From: an uncultured Erysipelotrichaceae bacterium
GTDB lineage: Bacteria > Bacillota_I > Bacilli_A > RF39 > UBA660
Length of the DNA stretch: 22,601 nt
Reading direction: 5' to 3'
Assembly: GCA_902796215.1 (NCBI GenBank)
Contig: CADBNY010000025.1
Location: forward strand, 1-22,601
A program made the position numbers and the translations under genes. This document shows, piece by piece, positions 7,232 through 14,137 of this stretch (the stretch's first letter is position 1; each line of letters starts with the position of its first letter). The notes below the pieces were generated by a model, which was given only the letters and a program-made list of their open reading frames with translations, did not search any database and was not told the DNA's origin.

Positions 7232-8254
7232 ATGAAAAGTATATATAGTTTGACATTAGAAGAAATGGAAGAATATTTTTTAAGTATGAAAGCAAAGAAA
7301 TTTCATGCTCTTCAATTATTTTCTTGGTTATATGAAAAAAGAATTCATTCTTACGATGAAATAACAAATATTAAGAAGGAAATTTTAAATTCTTTAAAAT
7401 TGAATTATTCTATTAATCATTTGAAAATTGTAGAAATTCAAGAAGACGTAGATGTTTGTAAATATTTGTTTGAACTTGAAGACTCTGAACATATTGAAGC
7501 GGTTTTAATGAGACATGATTATGGAAATAGTGTTTGTATTTCTAGTCAAGTTGGTTGCAATATGGGGTGCAAGTTTTGCGAATCTGGTAGAAGAAAAAAA
7601 GTAAGAAATTTGGAAGTTCATGAATTAGTTTTGCAATTATTAATGATTGAAGAACATCTTAAAGAGAGAATTAGTCATATTGTTGTAATGGGAATAGGGG
7701 AACCATTTGATAATTATGATAATTTAATAAAGTTTTTTCAAATCATTAATCATCCTAAGGGTTTTGCAATAGGAGCTCGTCATATTACAGTTAGTACTTG
7801 TGGAGTAGTTCCTAAAATATTAGAGTTTAGTGATTTTCCTTTACAAATTAATTTGGCAATTAGTTTGCATGCCCCAAATAATGATATACGTAATAAAATT
7901 ATGCCAATTAATAAAGCTTATCCTTTGGAAGAATTGATTCCAGCTATAAAAAAATATTTAGAAAAGACTAATAGAAGGGTTACTTTTGAGTATATTTTAT
8001 TAGAGAATATTAATGATAGTGATGAATGTGCTTTAGAACTTGCTAAATTGGTAAAAGGAATTAACTGTTATATTAATTTGATTCCTTATAATGAAACCAA
8101 TAATTTAGATTTTAAAAGAACAAAAACTATTCAAATTATGCGTTTTTATGATATACTAAAGAAAAACAATGTTAATGTGACAATAAGAAGAGAATTTGGT
8201 AGTAAAATAAGTGCTGCTTGTGGACAACTTAGAAGTAAAAAGGAGGAATTATGA
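7232..8254 (+). CDS. rlmN: Dual-specificity 23S rRNA (A2503) / tRNA (A37) C2-methyltransferase RlmN
   Basis: Radical SAM enzyme that methylates C2 of A2503 in 23S rRNA and A37 in some tRNAs. The cluster motif CNMGCKFC gives Cys109, Cys113 and Cys116. The two mechanism cysteines are also visible: Cys102 in GNSVCISSQVGC and Cys330 in ISAACGQLR (counterparts of E. coli Cys118 and Cys355). MGIGEPFDNYD, IGARHITVSTCG and INLAISLHAPN match Bacillus RlmN closely, which favours RlmN over Cfr. The usual FCAS after the cluster is FCES here. I chose ATG 7232 (MKSIYSLTLEEM, 340 aa), which has GAGTGAG just upstream; ATG 7220 would be almost leaderless, and longer frames run back into the terminator. The stop overlaps prpC by ATGA. 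Confidence 0.96.
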   Translation: MKSIYSLTLEEMEEYFLSMKAKKFHALQLFSWLYEKRIHSYDEITNIKKEILNSLKLNYSINHLKIVEIQEDVDVCKYLFELEDSEHIEAVLMRHDYGNSVCISSQVGCNMGCKFCESGRRKKVRNLEVHELVLQLLMIEEHLKERISHIVVMGIGEPFDNYDNLIKFFQIINHPKGFAIGARHITVSTCGVVPKILEFSDFPLQINLAISLHAPNNDIRNKIMPINKAYPLEELIPAIKKYLEKTNRRVTFEYILLENINDSDECALELAKLVKGINCYINLIPYNETNNLDFKRTKTIQIMRFYDILKKNNVNVTIRREFGSKISAACGQLRSKKEEL

Positions 8255-8997
8255 AATCTTTTTATTTAACAGATGCTGGAATTGTGCGAAATCATAATGA
8301 GGATAGTGTTATTATTGTTAAAAATTCAGAAGATGATTATCTTATGGCTATAGCTGATGGAATGGGAGGACATTCTGCTGGTGAAGTAGCTAGTTCGATT
8401 GCAATTAATCATTTAGGAACACATTTTAAGGATACATTTCAAAAAATGTCAAAGATTGATGCAGTTAATTGGATTCGTGATGTTGTTCATGAAATTAATT
8501 CTTTGATTTTTAAACATGAAAAGGAGCATCCTGAAAGTAAAGGGATGGGGACAACTTTAGTTATGGCTATTTTAACAAAAGAGTATTTACTATTTGGAAA
8601 TGTTGGTGACTCTAGTGGTTTTGTTATGAAGGACGAAAAGCTTCATAAAGTAACTTATGATCATACTTTAGTTAATTTACTTGTAAGTGCTGGGGAATTA
8701 ACCAAGGAAGAGGCTAGTGTTCATCCTAAAAAGAATGTACTAATGAAAGCTTTAGGGGCATCATTAGAAGTTGATGTTGATATCTTTGATTGTGATATGG
8801 ATATTTCTGAAATATTATTATCTAGTGATGGTCTTACAGGAATGTTAGATCGGGAACAGATTGAGAAGGTTCTTTTAGGTGAAGGTAGTGTTGAAGATAA
8901 GGTTTCAAAATTAATTCAAAAAGCAAATAATAGGGGTGGAATTGATAATATTTCGGTTGCTTATTTAGTTCTTAGTGAAGAAGGTGGAGATAAGTGA
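8251..8997 (+). CDS. prpC: PP2C-family Ser/Thr phosphatase (PrpC/Stp)
   Basis: Metal-dependent phosphatase that reverses phosphorylation by the PASTA kinase encoded next door. The metal-binding aspartates of the PPM family are visible: Asp18 in RNHNED, Asp36 in ADGMGGH, Asp193 in LLSSDGLT and Asp232 in GGIDNIS. GMGTTLV is also present, and length 248 matches PrpC/Stp. One oddity: the family's GDSR(x)Y segment reads GDSSGF at residues 119-124, so the usual Arg after GDS is Ser122. Start and stop both sit in 4-base overlaps, ATGA with rlmN and GTGA with the kinase gene, so the phosphatase and kinase are translationally coupled, as in other Bacillota. Confidence 0.95.
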   Translation: MKSFYLTDAGIVRNHNEDSVIIVKNSEDDYLMAIADGMGGHSAGEVASSIAINHLGTHFKDTFQKMSKIDAVNWIRDVVHEINSLIFKHEKEHPESKGMGTTLVMAILTKEYLLFGNVGDSSGFVMKDEKLHKVTYDHTLVNLLVSAGELTKEEASVHPKKNVLMKALGASLEVDVDIFDCDMDISEILLSSDGLTGMLDREQIEKVLLGEGSVEDKVSKLIQKANNRGGIDNISVAYLVLSEEGGDK

Positions 8998-10871
8998 TTA
9001 CAAAGGGGCAAACAATAAATGATCGTTATGAAGTTATTCGATCAATTGGTGAAGGTGGAATGGCTAATGTTTATCTTGGGTATGATACAATACTTGATCG
9101 TAATGTTGCTATTAAAGTATTGCGTGGAGATTTGTCCAATGATGAAAAATTTGTTAGAAGGTTTCAAAGAGAAGCGCTTTCAGCTTCTAGTTTAGCTCAT
9201 CCTAATATTGTTGAAATGTATGATGTTGGTGAAGATGATGGTACATATTATATTGTTATGGAGTTTGTTGATGGTAAGACATTAAAACAGTTATTGAAAA
9301 AAAGAGGAACTTTAACACTTAGTGAAGCTATTGATATTATGAGTCAGTTAACTGACGGAATGGCTCATGCTCATGATTCTTATATTATTCATAGAGATTT
9401 AAAACCTCAGAATATTATGATTAAAGATGATGGACAAATTAAAATTACAGATTTTGGGATTGCAATGGCTCTTAATTCTACTCAGCTTACTCAAACAAAT
9501 TCTGTTATGGGAAGTGTTCATTATTTGCCGCCAGAACAAGCAAGTGGAAAAGGCTGTACTATTAAAAGTGATATTTATTCTATGGGTATTATTTTTTATG
9601 AACTTTTATCTGGCTCTTTACCATTTCGTGGTGATAATGCTGTTGAAATTGCTTTAAAACATATGAGAGAACCTCTTCCAAGTTTAAGAGAGGAAAATCC
9701 TTCTATTCCTCAAAGTATTGAAAATATTATTCGTAAAGCAACTGCTAAAAATCCAAAAAATCGTTATGAAAGTGCAGGAAGTATGCATGAGGATTTATTA
9801 ACGGCTTTAAATGATGAAAGAATGGATGAGGAAGTTTATCAATATAAATATCCTGAAAATGAAAATGAAGGTAAAAAATCTAAAAAAGAGGAAGCAATTC
9901 AAAGAGAAAATGATGAAGATGCTAAGCTTGAGGCAATAGGTGAAGATACTATAGCTGAAAAAGTAGAAGACTTAGAGGATGTCGAAGATAAAAAAAATAA
10001 AAAAGTTATTATAATTTTGTCTATTATATTTTGTAGTATTATACTTTTGTTATTTATTATTTTCTTTATTGTTCCAAAATTTTCTAATGGAAAAGCAGTT
10101 ACTGTTCCAGATTGTAAAAATTTAAAAGTAACGACTTGTGAGAAAAAATTGCAAAAAGCTGGTTTTGAGGTTAATACAAAAATAAAAACTGTTTCCTCTT
10201 CTGATATTGATAAAAATCGTGTTGTTAAAACAGATCCTGCAAAGGGAAGAAGTGTTAAGAAAGGAACAAAAGTTACAATTTATAAGTCTAAGGGAGAAGA
10301 AATTATTAAACTGGAAGATTATACAGGGCAGAATGCGGAGGCAGTTAAAGCTAAGCTTGAGACTAAGTATGAACTTGTTGTTACAATTGAGAAAAAAGAA
10401 GTTGATGATGCTACTAAATATGATGATGATGGTAATATTATTTCTCAGTCTTTAGCTGCTGGAAGTGAAGTGAAAAAAGGAGATTCTTTAGTTTTATATA
10501 TTCCTAATATTGTTGAAAAAATTCCGGATATGGTAGAAGAAAAATGGAGTCTAAGTGATGTTGAAGCTTTCTGTAATAAGTATGGCTTGAATCTTGAAAC
10601 AAAGGAAGAAGAAACAACAGCATATTCTGAAGGAACAATTATTTCTCAAAATTTACCAAAAGGTCGTGAAATTACAAAGGGAATGACTCTTCGAGTAACG
10701 GTTGCTATTAAACCAAAAGCAAAACCACAAGAAGAGAAGAAAGAAACTAATAATGGTAATACTAGCAACAATAGTAATAATAATGAGAATAGCAATAATA
10801 GTAACAGTAATGGCAACAATGATAATAGTAATAATACTGGTAATAATACAAATGATGATAGTACATCATAA
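8994..10871 (+). CDS. prkC: PASTA-domain Ser/Thr protein kinase (PrkC/PknB/Stk1)
   Basis: Transmembrane kinase that senses muropeptides or lipid II with its outer PASTA repeats and controls cell-wall growth and division. Seen: glycine loop GEGGMANVY, catalytic Lys41 in VAIKVL, Asp135 in HRDLKPQN, Asp153 in DFG, and activation/substrate segment SVHYLPPEQASG. A charged juxtamembrane linker (residues about 275-335, rich in Glu/Lys/Asp) precedes one helix at about 338-361. Three PASTA repeats follow, at about 370-435, 436-506 and 507-573. The protein ends with a 50-residue Asn/Ser/Gly tail. The GTG start overlaps the prpC stop (GTGA) and is preceded by AGGTGGAG. Length 625 is close to the 600-700 typical of the family. 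Confidence 0.96.
   Translation: MITKGQTINDRYEVIRSIGEGGMANVYLGYDTILDRNVAIKVLRGDLSNDEKFVRRFQREALSASSLAHPNIVEMYDVGEDDGTYYIVMEFVDGKTLKQLLKKRGTLTLSEAIDIMSQLTDGMAHAHDSYIIHRDLKPQNIMIKDDGQIKITDFGIAMALNSTQLTQTNSVMGSVHYLPPEQASGKGCTIKSDIYSMGIIFYELLSGSLPFRGDNAVEIALKHMREPLPSLREENPSIPQSIENIIRKATAKNPKNRYESAGSMHEDLLTALNDERMDEEVYQYKYPENENEGKKSKKEEAIQRENDEDAKLEAIGEDTIAEKVEDLEDVEDKKNKKVIIILSIIFCSIILLLFIIFFIVPKFSNGKAVTVPDCKNLKVTTCEKKLQKAGFEVNTKIKTVSSSDIDKNRVVKTDPAKGRSVKKGTKVTIYKSKGEEIIKLEDYTGQNAEAVKAKLETKYELVVTIEKKEVDDATKYDDDGNIISQSLAAGSEVKKGDSLVLYIPNIVEKIPDMVEEKWSLSDVEAFCNKYGLNLETKEEETTAYSEGTIISQNLPKGREITKGMTLRVTVAIKPKAKPQEEKKETNNGNTSNNSNNNENSNNSNSNGNNDNSNNTGNNTNDDSTS
10742..10868 (+). repeat. Low-complexity AAT/AGT/GGT codon run in the prkC 3' end
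   Basis: About 127 bases made almost only of Asn, Ser, Gly and Thr codons (AAT, AAC, AGT, GGT, ACT). It encodes the extracellular tail beyond the third PASTA repeat and is likely variable in length among strains through replication slippage. Confidence 0.8.
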
Positions 10872-10885
10872 AAGGAAGGGATTAG

Positions 10886-11728
10886 GTGGAAGGACAAATC
10901 ATAAAAATAAGTAGTGACTTGCATTATGTTAGTTATAAAGATAAAATTTATCCTTGTAAATGTAGGGGAGTTTTTCGAAAAGAACATATTGTTCCTGTTG
11001 TGGGAGATTATGTTCTTTTTCAAAAAAACAATTGTCTTATAGAAAAAATTTTGCCAAGGAAAAATTTATTTGATAGGCCTAAAGTCAGCAATATTGATCA
11101 AGCTTTTTTAATTACTAGTTTGAAATATCCAAGTTTTTCTCTTAATTTGTTAGATAAGTTTTTAGTATTGATGGAAATTAACCATGTTCGACCAATTATT
11201 TGTATAACAAAAGAGGATTTAGTAGAAGAAGATGAATTAAAAAAGATTGGACAAATTTTAAAATACTACGAAAAATTAGGATATACAGTAGTGTCTAATA
11301 CTGATATTTCTACTATAAAGAAATTAATTGATAATAAGACTAGTGTTTTTACAGGACAAACAGGAGCTGGTAAGTCAACCTTATTAAATAAGATAAATCC
11401 AGAATGGAATTTAGAAACTGGAGAAATTTCTATGGCATTGGGGCGAGGAAGGCATACAACACGGGTTGTAGAATTATTTTCTTTTTTAGGTGGGAAGATT
11501 ATGGATACTCCAGGATTTTCTTCTTTAGATTTTAAAAATTATACAAACGAAGAAATTAGAAATGCATTTGTTGAATTTTCTACTTATCCTTGTCCATTTA
11601 AGGATTGTAGTCATACCAATGAAAATGAATGTTCTGTTAAAAAGCATGTTTCTTCTTTTGATATTTTGGAAAGTAGATATCTTAATTATCTTAAATTTAT
11701 AGGAGTTGATGTAAATGAAAAAAGTTAG
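10886..11728 (+). CDS. rsgA: Ribosome small-subunit biogenesis GTPase RsgA
   Basis: Circularly permuted GTPase that acts late in 30S assembly at the decoding centre. N-terminal OB-fold from about residue 1 to 70. GTPase motifs come in the permuted order: G4 as TKED (108-111), G1 P-loop GQTGAGKST from 157, G3 DTPGFSS afterwards. The C-terminal zinc site shows Cys236, Cys241, His243 and Cys249 in CPFKDCSHTNENEC. The G4 Asn of NKxD is Thr here, as in many RsgA proteins. Length 280 is slightly short of about 298 in Bacillus. Start is GTG 10886 with AAGGAAGGG upstream, 14 bases after the prkC stop. The 3' end overlaps rpe by 14 bases. The order prkC-rsgA-rpe is as in Bacillus. Confidence 0.96.
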   Translation: MEGQIIKISSDLHYVSYKDKIYPCKCRGVFRKEHIVPVVGDYVLFQKNNCLIEKILPRKNLFDRPKVSNIDQAFLITSLKYPSFSLNLLDKFLVLMEINHVRPIICITKEDLVEEDELKKIGQILKYYEKLGYTVVSNTDISTIKKLIDNKTSVFTGQTGAGKSTLLNKINPEWNLETGEISMALGRGRHTTRVVELFSFLGGKIMDTPGFSSLDFKNYTNEEIRNAFVEFSTYPCPFKDCSHTNENECSVKKHVSSFDILESRYLNYLKFIGVDVNEKS

Positions 11729-12344
11729 TGCTACATTTTTGTCTAGTAAAGATGTTCCTAAAGATTTAATAAAATTAAATAATACAGATGTTGATTATAT
11801 TCATGTTGATTTTATGGATGGTAAGTTTGTTCCTAATAAAACGATGCCTTTTTCTGAATTAAAGCATATTGGTGAATATACATCTAAAAGGTTAGATGTT
11901 CATTTAATGGTTAAATATCCATCAAAATATATTCCTCTTTTTGCAGAATTGAATTCAGAATTTATTACATTTCATATTGAAAGTGATGAGGATATTATTT
12001 CAAATTTAGAAAAGATAAAAAGTTATTCTATTGGTTGTGGATTGGCTATTAGTCCTGATACAAAAGTAAATACTTTAATTCCATATTTACCATATTTGGA
12101 TATTATTTTAGTAATGTCTGTAATGCCAGGGAAAGGTGGGCAACCTTTTATTTTGGAAACAGAGAAAAAGCTTAACGAGTTGAGAAAACTTATTGAATCA
12201 TATCATTTTAATATTTTAATTAATGTAGATGGTGGGGTTAATGATAAAACAAAAGATTTGTGTCGTGATGCTGATATTTTAACTTCTGGTAGTTATATTG
12301 TGAATGCAGATGACTTTCAAGAAAAAATATCTAGTTTGCGATAA
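11715..12344 (+). CDS. rpe: Ribulose-phosphate 3-epimerase
   Basis: Interconverts ribulose 5-phosphate and xylulose 5-phosphate in the non-oxidative pentose phosphate pathway, as a TIM-barrel metalloenzyme. Metal and catalytic positions are visible: His30 and Asp32 in YIHVDFMDGKFVPN, Met34, His63 in LDVHLMVKYP, and Asp172 in INVDGGV. MSVMPGKGGQPF is the conserved phosphate-loop region (usually MsVnPGfgGQ). Length 209 is a little short, because the N-terminal helix after SATFLSS is trimmed relative to the usual APSILSAD start. The ATG lies inside the rsgA end (14-base overlap), implying coupled translation. The thiN gene that follows rpe in Bacillus is absent. Confidence 0.94.
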   Translation: MKKVSATFLSSKDVPKDLIKLNNTDVDYIHVDFMDGKFVPNKTMPFSELKHIGEYTSKRLDVHLMVKYPSKYIPLFAELNSEFITFHIESDEDIISNLEKIKSYSIGCGLAISPDTKVNTLIPYLPYLDIILVMSVMPGKGGQPFILETEKKLNELRKLIESYHFNILINVDGGVNDKTKDLCRDADILTSGSYIVNADDFQEKISSLR

Positions 12345-12354
12345 AAAAATATGC

Positions 12355-12360
12355 TATAAT
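12355..12360 (+). promoter_or_regulatory. Candidate -10 box for the 12392 gene
   Basis: A perfect TATAAT 11 bases after the rpe stop. A transcript would start near 12367. The -35 position is weak (TAGTTT). The GGGAG at 12378-12382 then serves the GTG at 12392, which argues against the upstream ATG 12371 as the start. Confidence 0.4.
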
Positions 12361-12391
12361 CATTTTATAAATGAAATGGGAGTTGATTTGT

Positions 12392-13378
12392 GTGAACAAT
12401 AATTTTCAAGGAAACAATACTATATCTAGTAGTAATGAAGTATCTAATAGTATTAATAATTCTAATATACCTGCAGCAACCTCATCTAGTAATAGTGGAG
12501 AGGTTCTACAAGGTGGTGGAGTTGAAAATAGTATTCCAGTTTCAAATACACCTATAGTAAATCCTGTTAGTAATAATAAAGTTCAGAGTAGTGCTCCAGT
12601 TTCAAATATACCTATAGTAAATCCAGTAAATACTGGTGTAATAGGAGGCGTTTCACAGGTTAATAATGAAATTCCATCTTCTGCAACTGTCAATATATCT
12701 AGTGCAAATCCTATTGGCAATAGTGTTGAAAATAGTTCTTTACAGGGAAAAGTTTTGAATAGTGATTCTTCTGGTAATGGTGGATCTGTTTCTTTAGATA
12801 ATCAGAAGAAAGTAGATATTGAATATAAACCACCTAGTAAAGGTAAAATTATTTTTATGATATTCTCATTTATTATTTTACTTCTTTTTGTTATATTTTT
12901 ACCAGAAATTAGTTCTATGATTAATCTATATAAGTCTGGTGCATATAATAAAACAGAAGAAAAAATAACTACCGGAAGTATGAAGTGTTCTTTAAAAACA
13001 AATACTTCTAACTTGGATAAAATTTATGATTTACTTTTTAAGTTTAAGAATAATAAGTTGGAAAAGACTGAATTTGTTATTACAACTAAGGGTAATCCAA
13101 CAGAGGATGAGCAAAGCTTAGATAATCTTGCAGGTATTTGTACTCAGTTGGAGGAGAGCCTAAAAGATGTTACTGGTGTTTATATTCGGTGCAATTATAC
13201 TACTGGTCAATTGGTGGAAAAGCAGGCTTTTGATCTTGGTGCTATTGATTTTGAACAATTGAATTCAGCTTTTAGTGAAGCAGGTGGAAATAATCCTGAA
13301 TATCAATTTGGTCAGGATATAGACATAATAGAAAGAAGCATGAATGCTTCTGGTTATACTTGTACTAGAGAAAAATAA
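12392..13378 (+). CDS. Asn/Ser-rich single-pass membrane protein, 328 aa, unrecognised
   Basis: No family recognised. Residues 1 to about 140 are low complexity (Asn, Ser, Val, Pro, Gly) with two tandem copies of PVSNxPIVNPV, and there is no signal peptide. A basic turn (KPPSKGK) leads into one transmembrane helix at about 151-173. The outer part, roughly residues 180-328, is folded-looking and carries four Cys (Cys199 in MKCSL, then GICTQ, IRCNY, and YTCTREK near the end), suggesting two disulfides. I chose GTG 12392 because GGGAG lies 9 bases upstream; ATG 12371 in the same frame has no RBS and would be nearly leaderless. Gene order suggests co-transcription with the 3D-domain gene 29 bases downstream. 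Function unknown. Confidence 0.8.
   Translation: MNNNFQGNNTISSSNEVSNSINNSNIPAATSSSNSGEVLQGGGVENSIPVSNTPIVNPVSNNKVQSSAPVSNIPIVNPVNTGVIGGVSQVNNEIPSSATVNISSANPIGNSVENSSLQGKVLNSDSSGNGGSVSLDNQKKVDIEYKPPSKGKIIFMIFSFIILLLFVIFLPEISSMINLYKSGAYNKTEEKITTGSMKCSLKTNTSNLDKIYDLLFKFKNNKLEKTEFVITTKGNPTEDEQSLDNLAGICTQLEESLKDVTGVYIRCNYTTGQLVEKQAFDLGAIDFEQLNSAFSEAGGNNPEYQFGQDIDIIERSMNASGYTCTREK
12521..12640 (+). repeat. Two-copy 60-bp imperfect tandem repeat
   Basis: Bases 12521-12580 and 12581-12640 align without gaps. By eye the first 50 bases agree at about 41 positions, and the block CCTATAGTAA is identical. The repeat encodes the duplicated PVSNxPIVNPV segment and keeps frame. Confidence 0.8.
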
Positions 13379-13407
13379 TTGTATCATAATATTTATAAGG
13401 AGTTTTT

Positions 13408-14046
13408 ATGAAAAAGATTTTCATGATATTTAATTTCTTTTTGATTTTTATGATTATGGGTTTTATTTTTATGAAGCCTAGTAAAAAGAATTTTTCTATT
13501 GCTGTTGTACCTAGGAGTCTTACCACAAATCTTTTTTATGGTTCACAAACCAATTTGTTAAAAAATACTATATCTCAAGATAGTAATAAATTAAATACTG
13601 CAGTAGCAGCAATGAAGGATGGTATAGTATCTCAAACCGCAGGGGCTTCTGTTGTTGATCCTCCAAAACCTTCTGGGCCAGTTGTTGATGCTACGGTTTT
13701 AGAGACCTTAGTTGGGACAATGTCAGCATATGGGCTTGATTGTGTTGGTTGTTCTGGAGTAGTTGGATCTGGTTATCCAGCAAGAGAGAATAATTTAATG
13801 TATTATGATGCAACTTATGGAAATCTTAGAATTGTTGCTGGAGATAAAAAATATCCATATGGGACAGTTGTTCGAGCAATAGATAGTAAAATAGGAACTT
13901 TTGATGCTATTATTTTAGATCGTGGTGGAGCTATTGGTATTGGAAAAAGATATTTATTTGATTTGTTATTTTCTACAGAGGCTGAAGCTTCTCAATTTGG
14001 TTTGTCTCGTGATACGACTTTTCAAATTTTAAGATATGGTTATTAG
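13408..14046 (+). CDS. 3D-domain cell-wall protein with N-terminal signal/anchor
   Basis: Probable exported peptidoglycan-acting protein. Residues 1-24 are a Lys-led hydrophobic segment (MKKIFMIFNFFLIFMIMGFIF), a signal peptide or anchor. Residues 25-100 form a linker ending in a Pro-rich stretch. The C-terminal about 108 residues are a 3D domain, the double-psi beta-barrel related to MltA lytic transglycosylases and found in Bacillus YocH/YuiC-type proteins. The family's leading MxAY..DCxGCSG appears as MSAYGLDCVGCSG (Met105, Cys112, Cys115). The three name-giving aspartates fit Asp146 (VAGDKKYPYGT), Asp171 (LDRGGAIG) and Asp185 (LFDLLFST). The usual DTGG is DRGG here. RBS AAGGAG is present and the gene ends at a strong terminator. 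Domain assignment is good; whether it is a catalytic lytic enzyme is inference. Confidence 0.85.
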   Translation: MKKIFMIFNFFLIFMIMGFIFMKPSKKNFSIAVVPRSLTTNLFYGSQTNLLKNTISQDSNKLNTAVAAMKDGIVSQTAGASVVDPPKPSGPVVDATVLETLVGTMSAYGLDCVGCSGVVGSGYPARENNLMYYDATYGNLRIVAGDKKYPYGTVVRAIDSKIGTFDAIILDRGGAIGIGKRYLFDLLFSTEAEASQFGLSRDTTFQILRYGY

Positions 14047-14076
14047 AATTAAACTTCGTGTTTAGTTCTTTTTTTT
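14046..14076 (+). terminator. Rho-independent terminator after the 3D-domain gene
   Basis: Nine-bp stem GAATTAAAC/GTTTAGTTC (one G-T pair) with loop TTCGT and an eight-T tract. The first G is the last base of the TAG stop. A second, weaker hairpin (AAAAGT-CAAT-ACTTTT plus T-run) follows at about 14079-14098. Confidence 0.85.
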
Positions 14077-14090
14077 AGAAAAGTCAATAC

Positions 14091-14119
14091 TTTTTTTTAT
14101 ATGTTCTTTTTGTTACTAT
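14091..14119 (+). promoter_or_regulatory. tex: Extended -10 promoter candidate for tex
   Basis: TG-T-TACTAT at 14111-14119 gives an extended -10. The -35 position, 17 bases upstream, is a plain T-run (TTTTTT). The same 12-mer TGTTACTATGGT recurs before the nrd operon at 16745. Confidence 0.5.
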
Positions 14120-14137
14120 GGTAGAGAGGTGCAAAAA

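Noticed and set aside
10646..11023. 125-codon - strand frame with a long Leu-rich stretch
   Set aside because: The Leu/Ser run is only the reverse complement of the Asn/Ser codon repeat at the end of prkC, so the apparent membrane helix is an artefact.
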